A stretch of 64,000 bases of DNA from Zavarzinia aquatilis. Its GTDB lineage: Bacteria; Pseudomonadota; Alphaproteobacteria; Zavarziniales; Zavarziniaceae. Position numbers and translations under genes: made by a program. The stretch is from positions 372,001-436,000 of the forward strand of contig NZ_QGLE01000001.1 of the NCBI RefSeq assembly GCF_003173035.1. The letters are read 5' to 3'. The notes under the pieces were generated by a model that had not been told where the DNA came from, ran no database searches, and was given only the letters and a program-made list of their open reading frames with translations. Shown one piece after another: positions 1 to 9,000 of the stretch. Position 1 is the first letter of the stretch. Each line of letters opens with the position of its first letter.

Positions 1-783
1 CACGCTGCCCGCGTCGAAGCCCTGTTCGGCGAGCAGCGGATAGAGGTGGAAGGTGAAGGCGGAAAAGGTCGCGGCATAGGCGGTGAAGGCGATGGCGAGG
101 CCCCAGAAGGCTGGTTTCGCCATGGCTTCCGCGGCGGCGCCCCTGGCCGGCGCGTCGCCCGGGGGTGGGGGTTCGGGCACCGCGCGCGGGGCATCGCGGC
201 GCCGGTCGATCACGATGGCATAGAGCACGGCGCAGACCGCGATATTGACGAGACCGAGCACCAGCAGCGTGTCGCGCCAGCCCATCCGGTCGAGCAGGAG
301 TTGGTCCAGCGGGATGAAGACGGTCGAGGCAAAACCGCCCCACAGGGTCAGCGCGGTGATGCCGCCCCGTGCCTCCAGCGGCCCGGTGCGGCGGGCGACC
401 ACGGCGAAGGCCGGCTCGTAAAGCGTCATCGCCTGCAAAAGCCCGAGGCCCGCCACGGCAAGATAATAAAGCGCGAGACTGTCGACCCGCGACCACAGGA
501 AGAACAGCGCCCCGGCGGCGAGGGAGGCAAGGCTCATGACCTGCCGGCCATGGCCCCGGTCGATGGCGGCGCCCACCGGCCAGGCGGCAAGGCCGGCGAG
601 CAGAAGGCCAAGGGTCGCCGCGCCGTAAAGCGCCGTCTTCGACCAGCCCAGCTCCGCCTCCATCGCGGCGGCGATCTGGGGGAAGCTGTAATAGAGCGTG
701 CCCCACGAACAGACCTGCCCGATGCCGAGGCCGGTGATGAACCAGCCGCGGGCGCGGGGCGGTCGGGCGGGGTGCGGGGTCAC
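1..783 (-). CDS. MFS transporter, 3' end beyond window
   Basis: Major facilitator superfamily permease, cut by the left edge (260 codons visible). The N-terminus has a hydrophobic segment beginning FITGLGIGQV, and an MFS-like loop AAIDRGHGRQ follows near residue 70; further membrane helices alternate with short loops. The GTG start at 783 has an AAAGGA ribosome site 8 bases upstream. It begins 31 bases after the ACR3 gene in the same direction, so it is probably the last or a late gene of the arsenic operon. MFS genes are common passengers of arsenic clusters (several types export arsenicals or arsenic-sugar adducts), but the substrate cannot be read from this part. The family is secure; an arsenic role is inference from position. 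Confidence 0.85.
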   Translation of the reverse strand, partial: MTPHPARPPRARGWFITGLGIGQVCSWGTLYYSFPQIAAAMEAELGWSKTALYGAATLGLLLAGLAAWPVGAAIDRGHGRQVMSLASLAAGALFFLWSRVDSLALYYLAVAGLGLLQAMTLYEPAFAVVARRTGPLEARGGITALTLWGGFASTVFIPLDQLLLDRMGWRDTLLVLGLVNIAVCAVLYAIVIDRRRDAPRAVPEPPPPGDAPARGAAAEAMAKPAFWGLAIAFTAYAATFSAFTFHLYPLLAEQGFDAGSV

Positions 784-814
784 GTCGGCGGTCCTTTGGC
801 GGACGGGGGCGGGG

Positions 815-1834
815 TCAGCCGTGCCGGCCCTCGTACCAGCCCTTGCTGCGATTGACCAGGGCGACCACGGTCAGCATCACCGGCACTTCGATCAGCACGC
901 CGACGACGGTGGCAAGCGCCGCGCCCGACTGGAAACCGAACAGGCTGATGGCGGCCGCGACCGCAAGCTCGAAGAAGTTGGAGGCGCCGATCAGCGCCGA
1001 CGGCCCGGCGACGCAATGGGCTTCCCCGGCCAGCCGGTTGAGGGCATAGGCAAGGCCGGCGTTGAAATAGACCTGGATCAGGATGGGCACGGCGAGCAAG
1101 CCGATCACCAGCGGCTGGGCCAGGATCTGTTCGCCCTGAAAGCCGAAGAGGAGGACGAGGGTCGCCAGCAACGAAAGGAGGGACAGCGGCTGAACCCGGG
1201 TGAGGAAACGCTCCAGACCGCCCCTCGCCAGCAAGGCGCGGCGCAATCCTTGCGCGACGATCACCGGCACGACGATATAGAGGCCGACCGAGAGGGCGAG
1301 CGTGTCCCACGGCACAGAAATGGCGGAAAGGCCCAGCAGGAAGGCGACGATGGGCGCGAAGGCGACGATCATGATGGCATCGTTCAGCGCCACCTGCGAC
1401 AGGGTGAAGACGGGCTCCCCCTTCGTCAGGTTGGACCAGACGAAGACCATGGCAGTGCAGGGCGCGGCGGCGAGGATGATCAGGCCGGCGATGTAACTGT
1501 CGATCTGTTCGGCGGGCAGCCAGTCCCGGAACAGATGGCCGATGAAGAGCCAGCCGAGCAGCGCCATCGAAAAGGGTTTCACCGCCCAGTTGACGAAGAG
1601 GGTCACGCCAATGCCGCGCCAGTGCTTCGCGACCTGACCGAGGGAGGCGAAGTCGATCTTCACCAGCATGGGCACGATCATCAGCCAGATCAGCACGGCG
1701 ACCGGCAGGTTGACCTTCGCGACCTCGGCCGCGCCGATCGCCTGAAACACCCCGGGGACCAGATGGCCGAGGGCGATGCCGGCGACGATGCACAGAAAGA
1801 CCCAGAGGGTGAGGAAACGCTCGAACAGGGACAT
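815..1834 (-). CDS. acr3: Arsenite efflux permease, ACR3 family
   Basis: Inner-membrane arsenite exporter of the ACR3 (BART superfamily) type, 339 residues with about ten hydrophobic segments. The family signature APCTAMVFVWS is present near residue 127, including the cysteine of transmembrane helix 4 required for arsenite transport in characterised members, followed by LNDAIMI. I chose the ATG at 1834 (MSLFERFLTL), 4 bases after the arsC stop, rather than an upstream in-frame ATG inside arsC. It follows two arsenate reductase domains in one operon, giving the usual reduce-then-export logic. It is not ArsB, which has a different fold and motifs. Confidence 0.95.
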   Translation of the reverse strand: MSLFERFLTLWVFLCIVAGIALGHLVPGVFQAIGAAEVAKVNLPVAVLIWLMIVPMLVKIDFASLGQVAKHWRGIGVTLFVNWAVKPFSMALLGWLFIGHLFRDWLPAEQIDSYIAGLIILAAAPCTAMVFVWSNLTKGEPVFTLSQVALNDAIMIVAFAPIVAFLLGLSAISVPWDTLALSVGLYIVVPVIVAQGLRRALLARGGLERFLTRVQPLSLLSLLATLVLLFGFQGEQILAQPLVIGLLAVPILIQVYFNAGLAYALNRLAGEAHCVAGPSALIGASNFFELAVAAAISLFGFQSGAALATVVGVLIEVPVMLTVVALVNRSKGWYEGRHG

Positions 1835-1838
1835 GATT

Positions 1839-2267
1839 TCAGCCTTGGGATACGCGGTTACCGGTGCCATCGAGCACCAGCTCGCCGTCTTCCTTGCGGA
1901 ATTCGGCTGCGGGCGGCGGGGGCAGGAGGTCCAGCACCGCTTCCGAGGGGCGGCACAGCCGAACGCCGAGCGGGCTGATCACGACGGGCCGGTTCAGGAG
2001 GATCGGATGCGCCTCGACGGCATCGAGCAGCGCCTCGTCCGAAAGCGCGGGATCGCCGAGGCCGAGCTCGTCGAAGGGCGTGCCCTTGCGCCGCAACAGC
2101 TCGCGTAAGCGCAGGCCGCAGCGGCGGGCGAGGTCGCGCACCATCGCCTGGCTGGGCGGCGTCTTCAGATACTCGATGACATGGGGTTCCACCCCGCAAT
2201 GGCGGATCAGGGCGAGGGTGTTGCGCGAGGTGCCGCAGGCCGGATTGTGATAGATGACGACGTCCAT
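1839..2267 (-). CDS. arsC: Arsenate reductase, glutaredoxin-coupled ArsC type
   Basis: Reduces arsenate to arsenite with glutathione/glutaredoxin. The 142-residue protein begins MDVVIYHNP and has the catalytic Cys11 in ACGTSRNT, the ArsC/Spx-family active-site loop. Downstream lie the Arg-bearing LLNRPVV motif and a C-terminal PLGVRLCRP segment typical of the family. The ATG at 2267 is preferred; a GTG two codons upstream is also possible. It lies 17 bases after the ArsR-ArsC fusion gene, so two evolutionarily unrelated arsenate reductases are adjacent in the same operon. Confidence 0.93.
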   Translation of the reverse strand: MDVVIYHNPACGTSRNTLALIRHCGVEPHVIEYLKTPPSQAMVRDLARRCGLRLRELLRRKGTPFDELGLGDPALSDEALLDAVEAHPILLNRPVVISPLGVRLCRPSEAVLDLLPPPPAAEFRKEDGELVLDGTGNRVSQG

Positions 2268-2284
2268 GGTCACGAGGGTCCCGG

Positions 2285-3133
2285 TCAGGCGATGTCGGCG
2301 CGAGGCTGGGTAGAGCCTTCGCCCTTACCGATCTCGCGCAGGCGCGCGCCCAGCGTCATGCGGTCGAGACTGGCGAGGGGCAGGGCGGTGAAGGCTGCGA
2401 TCCGGTTGCGCAGGAAGCGGAAGGCGGCGACGAAGGCGGCTTCGCGCTGCAGGTCGTTGCCCGTCACGGCCGCCGGGTCCTCGATCCCCCAATGGGCGGT
2501 CATCGGCTGGCCGGGCCACACCGGACAGACCTCGCCAGCCGCGTTGTCGCAGACGGTGAAGACGAAATCCATCACCGGCGCCTCCGGTCCGGCGAATTCC
2601 GACCAGCTCTTGGAGCGCATTCCCTCGACCGGACAGTCGTAACCGGCAAGGACCTTGAGCGCGAGCGGGTGAACCTCGCCCTTCGGCATGCTGCCGGCGG
2701 AAAAGGCGCGAAAGCGGCCGGCGCCGTCATGGGCGAGGATGCTTTCGGCCAGGATCGAACGGGCGGAATTGCCGGTGCACAGGAAAAGCACGTTGAAGAT
2801 GCGGTCGGGCATGGGGGCCTCCCGTCGTTGGGGGGAACAGAGGTCGGGCCGGCCGGCGCAGCAATCCTCGAGCAGATAGGCGGCCAGCCCCCGCACCCGG
2901 TCGAGCTGGGCACGGTAGAGGATGGACCGGCTCTGCCGCTCGGCCGTGACGAGGCCGGCGCGGGCCAGGATGGCGAGATGGCTCGACATCGTGTTGTGCG
3001 GGGTATTCAGGGTCCGCGCGATGTCGCCCGCGGCCATGCCCGCCGGCTCATGCCGGACGAGAAGGCGCAGGACTTCCAGCCTCGTGGCTTGCGCGAGGGC
3101 GGCGAAGGCGGCAAGTGCGTCATCAATGTCCAT
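2285..3133 (-). CDS. ArsR repressor fused to phosphatase-type arsenate reductase
   Basis: A 282-residue two-domain protein. Residues 1-100 are an ArsR/SmtB winged helix, with HTH around NTPHNTMSSHLAILARAGLV, followed by cysteines 91, 92 and 99. That matches the C-terminal Cys triad used for As(III) sensing in Acidithiobacillus-type ArsR. Residues 110-250 are a low-molecular-weight tyrosine phosphatase fold with P-loop C119-TGNSA-R125-S and a downstream redox pair in CDNAAGEVC, as in thioredoxin-coupled ArsC. It is the first gene of the operon, so it probably represses its own promoter and also reduces arsenate. Such fusions exist in other alphaproteobacteria. The start ATG lies within the operator palindrome. 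Confidence 0.93.
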   Translation of the reverse strand: MDIDDALAAFAALAQATRLEVLRLLVRHEPAGMAAGDIARTLNTPHNTMSSHLAILARAGLVTAERQSRSILYRAQLDRVRGLAAYLLEDCCAGRPDLCSPQRREAPMPDRIFNVLFLCTGNSARSILAESILAHDGAGRFRAFSAGSMPKGEVHPLALKVLAGYDCPVEGMRSKSWSEFAGPEAPVMDFVFTVCDNAAGEVCPVWPGQPMTAHWGIEDPAAVTGNDLQREAAFVAAFRFLRNRIAAFTALPLASLDRMTLGARLREIGKGEGSTQPRADIA

Positions 3134-3168
3134 ATGTCGAGAATAATGGACATATAGCGTGAGGTCCA
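3132..3168 (-). promoter_or_regulatory. Predicted ars promoter and ArsR operator
   Basis: Read leftward, TGGACC (3168-3163), a 17-base spacer and TATTCT (3145-3140) form a good sigma-70 pair. The ATG at 3133 lies 6 bases beyond the -10, so transcription would begin at or very near the start codon, and no Shine-Dalgarno site is visible. A perfect inverted repeat, ATATGTC (3132-3138), 10 bases, GACATAT (3149-3155), covers the -10 and the start codon. This is where an ArsR repressor would be expected to bind. The elements are visible; their function is inferred. Confidence 0.65.
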
Positions 3169-3194
3169 GCGTCTTTCAGACCTGCCGCCAGACG

Positions 3195-3677
3195 TCAGGT
3201 CGAGGTCTTGCCCACCAGGTTGAAGATGCCGTCGTCGAGACAGTCGCCGAACATGCGCGCCGCCATGACCGCGATGTCCTGATAGAGCGCGCGATAGATC
3301 GGGCCCTGCACCACACCCGGCCGGATGATGAAATCACCCTTGCCGCGCCGGATCAGGATATCCATCTCGACCAGCCGCAGCATCTTGCGCCGGACGGTTT
3401 CGCGCGGCAGCCCGGTCGCCTGCGATATCGACAGGGCGTTGCAGCCGCGCTGCCGCTCGGTACCGACGATGGCGTCGAGACTGCGGAACTCTTCCTTGAA
3501 ATTGTTTTCGCGCAGCAGGGCTTCCACCGTCGAAATCGCCACCGCCTGGGCGATGATCGCCATTTCCATGTCGCCGTCGAAGGCCTCCGTCATCTGGCGC
3601 GAGGCGCGCAGGAAGAAGCGCAGGAAATGGATGGTGAAGAGACGGGAATTGTCCATCTCCTCCGACCGGGTGACCAT
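3195..3677 (-). CDS. Winged-helix transcriptional regulator
   Basis: Protein of about 160 residues with a central winged-helix DNA-binding region: ALSISQATGLPRETVRRKML is the helix-turn-helix and DILIRRGKGDFIIRPGV looks like the wing. The N-terminal part is helical without a recognisable ligand domain, and I cannot assign a family name. The start is uncertain: the ATG at 3677 is used here, a GTG at 3704 extends the protein by 9 residues, and an ATG at 3656 has a close GGAGGAG. It is divergent from the flavoenzyme gene at 3903 and is the obvious candidate regulator of it. It is convergent with nothing and about 60 bases from the ars promoter. Confidence 0.72.
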   Translation of the reverse strand: MVTRSEEMDNSRLFTIHFLRFFLRASRQMTEAFDGDMEMAIIAQAVAISTVEALLRENNFKEEFRSLDAIVGTERQRGCNALSISQATGLPRETVRRKMLRLVEMDILIRRGKGDFIIRPGVVQGPIYRALYQDIAVMAARMFGDCLDDGIFNLVGKTST

Positions 3678-3798
3678 GAACGGCGATTGCACGGAAGTCC
3701 GCACTCCATGGAAAGAATCGGGTCGCCGGCCGGAAGCGGTTCCGCTGACACCCGAAGCACGCGATTTACACTAATTTACGTTAACACCGACGGACCAA

Positions 3799-3813
3799 TA
3801 CCCAAAATGGGTA
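3799..3813. promoter_or_regulatory. Palindrome in divergent regulator/flavoenzyme region
   Basis: TACCCA-AAA-TGGGTA is a perfect 6-base inverted repeat in the 225-base gap between the winged-helix regulator and the flavoenzyme gene. Just left of it (about 3763-3785) is an AT-rich patch with two TTTAC copies that could be promoter sequence. It may be the regulator's operator, by position only. Confidence 0.4.
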
Positions 3814-3902
3814 ATGGGGATGCGGTGTCGCGGCCGGGATCGAATCGTCTGTGCCTTCCCGATGGCTGCGCTAGTCTGAAGCCCTGACCGGGTGGTGAAG
3901 AC

Positions 3903-6020
3903 ATGACGCAAGCAGTTGAGGGCCACGCAAGGCCGGGGCGTTACGACATCCTGTTCGAGCCGGTGAAGATCGGCCCGGTGACGGCGAAGAACCGCTTCTA
4001 TCAGGTCCCGCATTGCAACGGCATGGGTTATCGCGATCCGACCGCGCTCGCCCATATGCGCGGCGTGAAGGCCGAAGGCGGCTGGGCCGTCGTCTGCACG
4101 GAACAGGCCGAGTTCCACCACAGCTCGGAAATCACCCCTTTCATCGAGGCCCGGTTGTGGGACGACCGGGATATCCCCGCGCTGGCGCGGACGGTCGAGA
4201 AGATTCACGAGCACGGCAGCCTCGCCGGAATCGAGCTGGCCTATAATGGCATGAACGGCCCCAATCTCTATTCCCGGGAGGTGCCGATGGGCCCGGCCCA
4301 TCTGCCGGTCGCGACCTTCACCTACGATCCCGTGCAGGCGAGGCGCATGGACAAGGAAGATATCCGCAACCTGCGGCGCTGGCATCTCGCCGGGGCGAAG
4401 CGGGCGAAGCGCGCGGGTTTCGACCTTATCTATGTCTATGCCGCCCATGCCCTCGGCTTCCTGCATCATTTCCTGTCGCGCCGCTTCAACGACCGGATCG
4501 ACGAATATGGCGGCCCGATCGAGAACCGCATCCGTCTCCTTCGTGAAATCACCGAGGACACCAAGGCGGCGGTGGGCGATACCTGTGCCGTTCCCTTGCG
4601 CATCTCGGTCGACGAATTGCTGGGTGAGGGCGGTCTCCACCGCGAGGAGGTGGAGGACATGATCGGTCTGATGGCCGAATTGCCCGACCTGTGGGATGTC
4701 ACCCTGGCCGGGTGGGAGAATGACAGCCGCACCTCTCGCTTCGCCGAGGAAGGCGCGCAGGAGCCGTTCATTTCCGGCATCCGCCGCCTGACCAGCAAAC
4801 CTGTGGTCGGTGTCGGGCGTTACACCTCGGTCGATCGCATGGCCAGCCTGGTGCGGAAGGGCGTGCTCGACATGATCGGCGCGGCGCGGCCGTCCATCGC
4901 CGACCCCTTCCTGCCCCGCAAGATCGAGGAAGGCCGGATCGACGAGATCCGCGAGTGTATCGGCTGCAATATCTGCGTCTCGGGTGATTTCACCTCTTCG
5001 CCCATCCGCTGCACCCAGAACCCGACCATGGCCGAGGAATGGCGGAAGGGCTGGCACCCGGAAAAGGTCCGCCCGCGCCAGACGACAAAACCCGTTCTGA
5101 TCGTCGGCGCCGGTCCCGCCGGCCTCGAGGCGGCGCAGGTATTGGGCAAGCGGGGTTACGACGTCACCCTGGCCGAGGCGGGCACCGCGCTCGGCGGCCG
5201 GGTGCGGCGGGAAGCGCGGCTGCCCGGCCTCGCCGCCTGGATGCGCGTCGTCGATTACCGCAAGGGCCAGCTCGACCGCCTGCCCAATGTCGGTATCTAT
5301 TTCGACAGCCGGCTGACCGCTGACGATGTCCTCGGTTTCGGCATTCCGCGCATCGCCATCGCGACCGGCGCCCACTGGCGGGCCGATGGCGTCGGCCATC
5401 TGCACACGAAGCCGATCCCCATCGACGCGGGCGCGGCTGTGTTCACGCCCGGCGATATCATGGACGGGCGCCTGCCGGCGGGCGGCCGTGTCGTCGTTTT
5501 CGACGACGACCACTATTACATGGGCGGGGTGATGGCCGAACTACTGGCCGCGCGCGGCTGCGAGACGACCTACGTCACACCCGCGTCCGAGGTTTCGACC
5601 TGGACCCGGGCAACGATGGAACAGCATTTCATCCAGAAGCGCCTGATCGAGAAGGGCGTGACGATCCGCCCCTTCACCGCCCTCGATGCTATCGGCCGGG
5701 GCGAGGTCGGCCTGTCCTGCACCTTCACCGGCCGGGCGGAGCGTCTCGCCTGCGATGCCGTCGTGCTGGTGACCGCGCGCCTGCCTGAGGAGGCGCTGGC
5801 GCTTTCGCTGAAGGCGCGGCAGGCGGAATGGGCCGATGCCGGCATCGAAAGCGTGAGCGTGATCGGCGATGCCCTGGCCCCGGCGACCATCGCCCACGCG
5901 ACCTATGCCGGCCGGCGCTATGCAGAAGAACTGGACACTCCGCCGCGCGACGACGAGGCGGTGCCCTTCCGCCGCGAGATCGCCGAACTCCTGCCCCTCG
6001 ACAGCGAAGGGCAGGGGTGA
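3903..6020 (+). CDS. Trimethylamine dehydrogenase-family FMN/4Fe-4S enzyme, histamine dehydrogenase-like
   Basis: A 705-residue amine dehydrogenase related to TMADH: an N-terminal Old Yellow Enzyme barrel, a 4Fe-4S cluster, then ADP/FAD-like domains (VLIVGAGPAGLEAA near residue 399). Cys38 in FYQVPHCNG matches the cysteine that carries 6-S-cysteinyl FMN. Tyr179 and His182 in VYAAH match the TMADH catalytic pair. Cys352, 355, 358 and 370 form the cluster. At the three aromatic-bowl positions of TMADH (Tyr60, Trp264, Trp355) this protein has Gln68, Trp271 and Asp362. As I recall, that is the Gln/Trp/Asp set of Nocardioides histamine dehydrogenase, so a primary amine substrate is more likely than trimethylamine. 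The reaction would release aldehyde and ammonia and pass electrons to an external acceptor. Confidence 0.88.
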   Translation: MTQAVEGHARPGRYDILFEPVKIGPVTAKNRFYQVPHCNGMGYRDPTALAHMRGVKAEGGWAVVCTEQAEFHHSSEITPFIEARLWDDRDIPALARTVEKIHEHGSLAGIELAYNGMNGPNLYSREVPMGPAHLPVATFTYDPVQARRMDKEDIRNLRRWHLAGAKRAKRAGFDLIYVYAAHALGFLHHFLSRRFNDRIDEYGGPIENRIRLLREITEDTKAAVGDTCAVPLRISVDELLGEGGLHREEVEDMIGLMAELPDLWDVTLAGWENDSRTSRFAEEGAQEPFISGIRRLTSKPVVGVGRYTSVDRMASLVRKGVLDMIGAARPSIADPFLPRKIEEGRIDEIRECIGCNICVSGDFTSSPIRCTQNPTMAEEWRKGWHPEKVRPRQTTKPVLIVGAGPAGLEAAQVLGKRGYDVTLAEAGTALGGRVRREARLPGLAAWMRVVDYRKGQLDRLPNVGIYFDSRLTADDVLGFGIPRIAIATGAHWRADGVGHLHTKPIPIDAGAAVFTPGDIMDGRLPAGGRVVVFDDDHYYMGGVMAELLAARGCETTYVTPASEVSTWTRATMEQHFIQKRLIEKGVTIRPFTALDAIGRGEVGLSCTFTGRAERLACDAVVLVTARLPEEALALSLKARQAEWADAGIESVSVIGDALAPATIAHATYAGRRYAEELDTPPRDDEAVPFRREIAELLPLDSEGQG

Positions 6021-6072
6021 CGGTCCCGGTGTTCCGGCGATGCCCTTCGCCCGCTGACCGGGCGATCCCCGG

Positions 6073-9000
6073 TCAGACCAGATTGATGTCGCTGTCGATC
6101 GCCAGCACTACCGTGCCGCCGACGGCATAGAGGTCCCAGTCGTTGCCGCCGAAGGATATGGAGCCGGCGGTGGCGAGGCCGGACAGGGTGACGGAATCCG
6201 CCGCGTCGCCCGCGATCGTCAGGACATTGTCATGCGTGGTCCCCAGCACATCGGTATTCACGGCCCCGAAGGCGAGGACGTCGGTCGCGTCGAAGGTCAG
6301 GGTCTGGCCGCCGTTGCCGGTGATGTCGATGATCTCGATCCCCTGGATCATGACGTCGTCGAGCTCGGTGAAGTCGAGGCTGGCCGTGGTCGCCAGCGTG
6401 TCGCTGCCGGTGCCGCCGTCGACGCGGAAGAAACTGCCCGCGCCGATGTCGATCAGATCGTCACCCTGGCCGCCGACGAAGACATCCGCGCCGCCATTGC
6501 CCACCAGCGTGTCGTTGCCACGCCCGCCGATCAGGCGTTCCGAGGCGGCGGTGCCGGTCAGCGTGTCGTCGCCGTCGCTGCTGCCCGCCACCTGCGCCAG
6601 ATCGAAACCGGCCGGCCCGCCGAAGATGACATAGGCCTCGCCGGCAGCGTTGCCGCCGTCGTCACCCAAACTGGCGCCGACGATCAGGTCGGCGAAGCCG
6701 TCGCTGTTCACGTCACCCGCAGACGAGACACTGATGCCGGCAGCGTCCCCCGCCGCGTCGCCCTGGATGGTGAAGCCCTGGACCGCCGACAGCGTCGTCA
6801 GGTCGATCACCTGGCGACCGCCCACATCGTTGCCGAATCCGCTGCCGGAGCCAAACACCACATAAGCCTCGCCGGCATGGTCGCCGCCGTCGTCGCCGAA
6901 GCTAGCGCCAACGATCAGGTCGTCGAAGCCGTCGCCATTCACGTCACCCGCCGACGAGACACTGGCGCCGGCACGGTCGTCGCCCGTGTCGCCCTGGATG
7001 ATGAAGCCCTGGGCCACCGACAGCGTCGTCAGGTCGATCACCTGCCGGCCCGAGACATCGGTGCCGAAGGTGTGGCCGCCGAAGATCACGTAGGCCTCCC
7101 CCGCATTGATGTCGCCGTCGTCGCCCTGGTAAGCCCCGACGATGACGTCGTCGAAGCCGTCGCCATTCACGTCACCCGCCGACGAAACGCTAATGCCGGC
7201 ACGGTCGTCGCCCGTGTCGCCCTGGATGATGAAGCCCTGGGCCACCGACAGCGTGGTCAGGTCAATCACCTGGCGGCCGTCTAGCTCGTTGCCGAAGGTG
7301 CCGGCACTGCCGAAGACCACATAGGCCTCGCCAGCCCTACCGTCTCCGTCGTCGCCTCCATTGGCGCCGACGATCAGATCGTCGAAGCCGTCGCCGTTCA
7401 CGTCACCCGCAGACGAGACGCTCCGGCCGGTATAGTCCGCCACGGCATCACCCTGGATGATGAAGCCCTGGGCCGCCGACAGCGTGGTCAGGTCGATCAC
7501 TTGTCTGCCGCCCACATCGGTGCCGAAAGTGGCAGCGCCGCCGAAGACCACGTAGGCCTCGCCGGCTGAGTTGCCGCCGTCGTCGCCGTAGGGCGCGCCG
7601 ACGATCAGGTCGTCGAAGCCGTCCCCGTTTACGTCACCTGCAGACGAAACGCTCCTGCCAGCATTGTCCTGGGCTGCGTCGCCCTGGATGATAAACCCCT
7701 GGGCCGCTGACAGCATGGTCAAGTCGATCACTTGGCGGCCGCCCACGTCGGTGCCGAAGGTGTCGACACCGCCGAAGACCACATAGGCCTCGCCGGCTGC
7801 GTTGCCGCCGTCGGCGCCCCCATATGCGCCAACTATAAGATCATCCAATCCATCGCCGTTCACGTCGCCCGCGCAAGAAATGCTAAAGCCGGCTACGTCA
7901 CCCAACCTAACCCCGGGTGGGAAACCATTACGATGATCACCGGCGTCCCCCTGAATGATGAAGCCCTGCTCAGCTGATAAACTGGTCAGGTCAACTACTT
8001 CACGGCTGCCCACTGCGGTACCGAAGCCTCCCACCCCGCCGAACACCACATATGCCTCGCCGGCAGCCAGGCCACCGTCACTACCAAATGGCGCACCGGT
8101 GATGAGATCATCGAACCCGTCGCCATTTACGTCGCCCGCCGACGAGACGCTCCAGCCGGCCCGGTCATAAGCCGTATCGCCCTGGATGATGAAGCCCTGG
8201 GCCGCGGCAAGGTTGGTCAGGTCGATCACCTGGCGGTCGTAGCCGGCGGTGGTCACCGTGGCGCCGATCGGGACGATCTGCACGCCCGACGTGTCGATGG
8301 CGGCGTCCACCGTCATGGTGACATTGCCGTTGACGAAACGCTTCACCAGCACGCCGTCCAGCAGCGCCGTGCCCGCCGCCAGCCAGCCCGTGTCCGTGGT
8401 CGAGAGACTGTCGGCCGCTTCGCCGATCACCCGGATCGTGCCCGTGCCGCCGCCTCTCACGATATAGCTGTCCGCGCCGAAGCCGCCGTCCAGCGTGTCG
8501 CCTGTCGCGCCATGGATCGTGTCGTCACCGCCGCCGCCCGACAGAACATTGGCGCCCGCGTTGCCGAAAATCTCGTTCGCCAGCTCGTTGCCCGTCACGT
8601 CGATGTTGGCGCTGCCCCGCACCACCAATTGTTCGACATGCTGGCCGGCGCCGAGGGTCCAGGTCGTCTCGATCAGGACGCGGTCCGCGCCTTCGCCCAC
8701 GAGTTCCGTCACCGTGTCGCCGGCATCGTCGACGTAATAGGTATCGTCGTCCGCGCCGCCCGCCATGGCGTCCGCGCCGGTGCCGCCGATCAGCACGTCA
8801 TCGCCGGCGCCGCCGTCCAGCGTGTCGGCACCGCCGCGCGCATTGATGCGGTCGTCGCCGTCGCCGCCCGACAGGAGGTTCACCGCGTCATTGGCGACGA
8901 GTGCATTGGCGTATTCATTACCCGTCAGATCGATCGCGCCGGTACCCTGCGAATAGAGTTCCTCGACCTCCACCCCGGCGCTCAGGGCGTAGCTGACGCT

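Noticed and set aside
6590-8240. Regular repeats resembling a CRISPR or satellite array
   Set aside because: The units are about 230 bases, in frame, and encode FG-GAP repeats.
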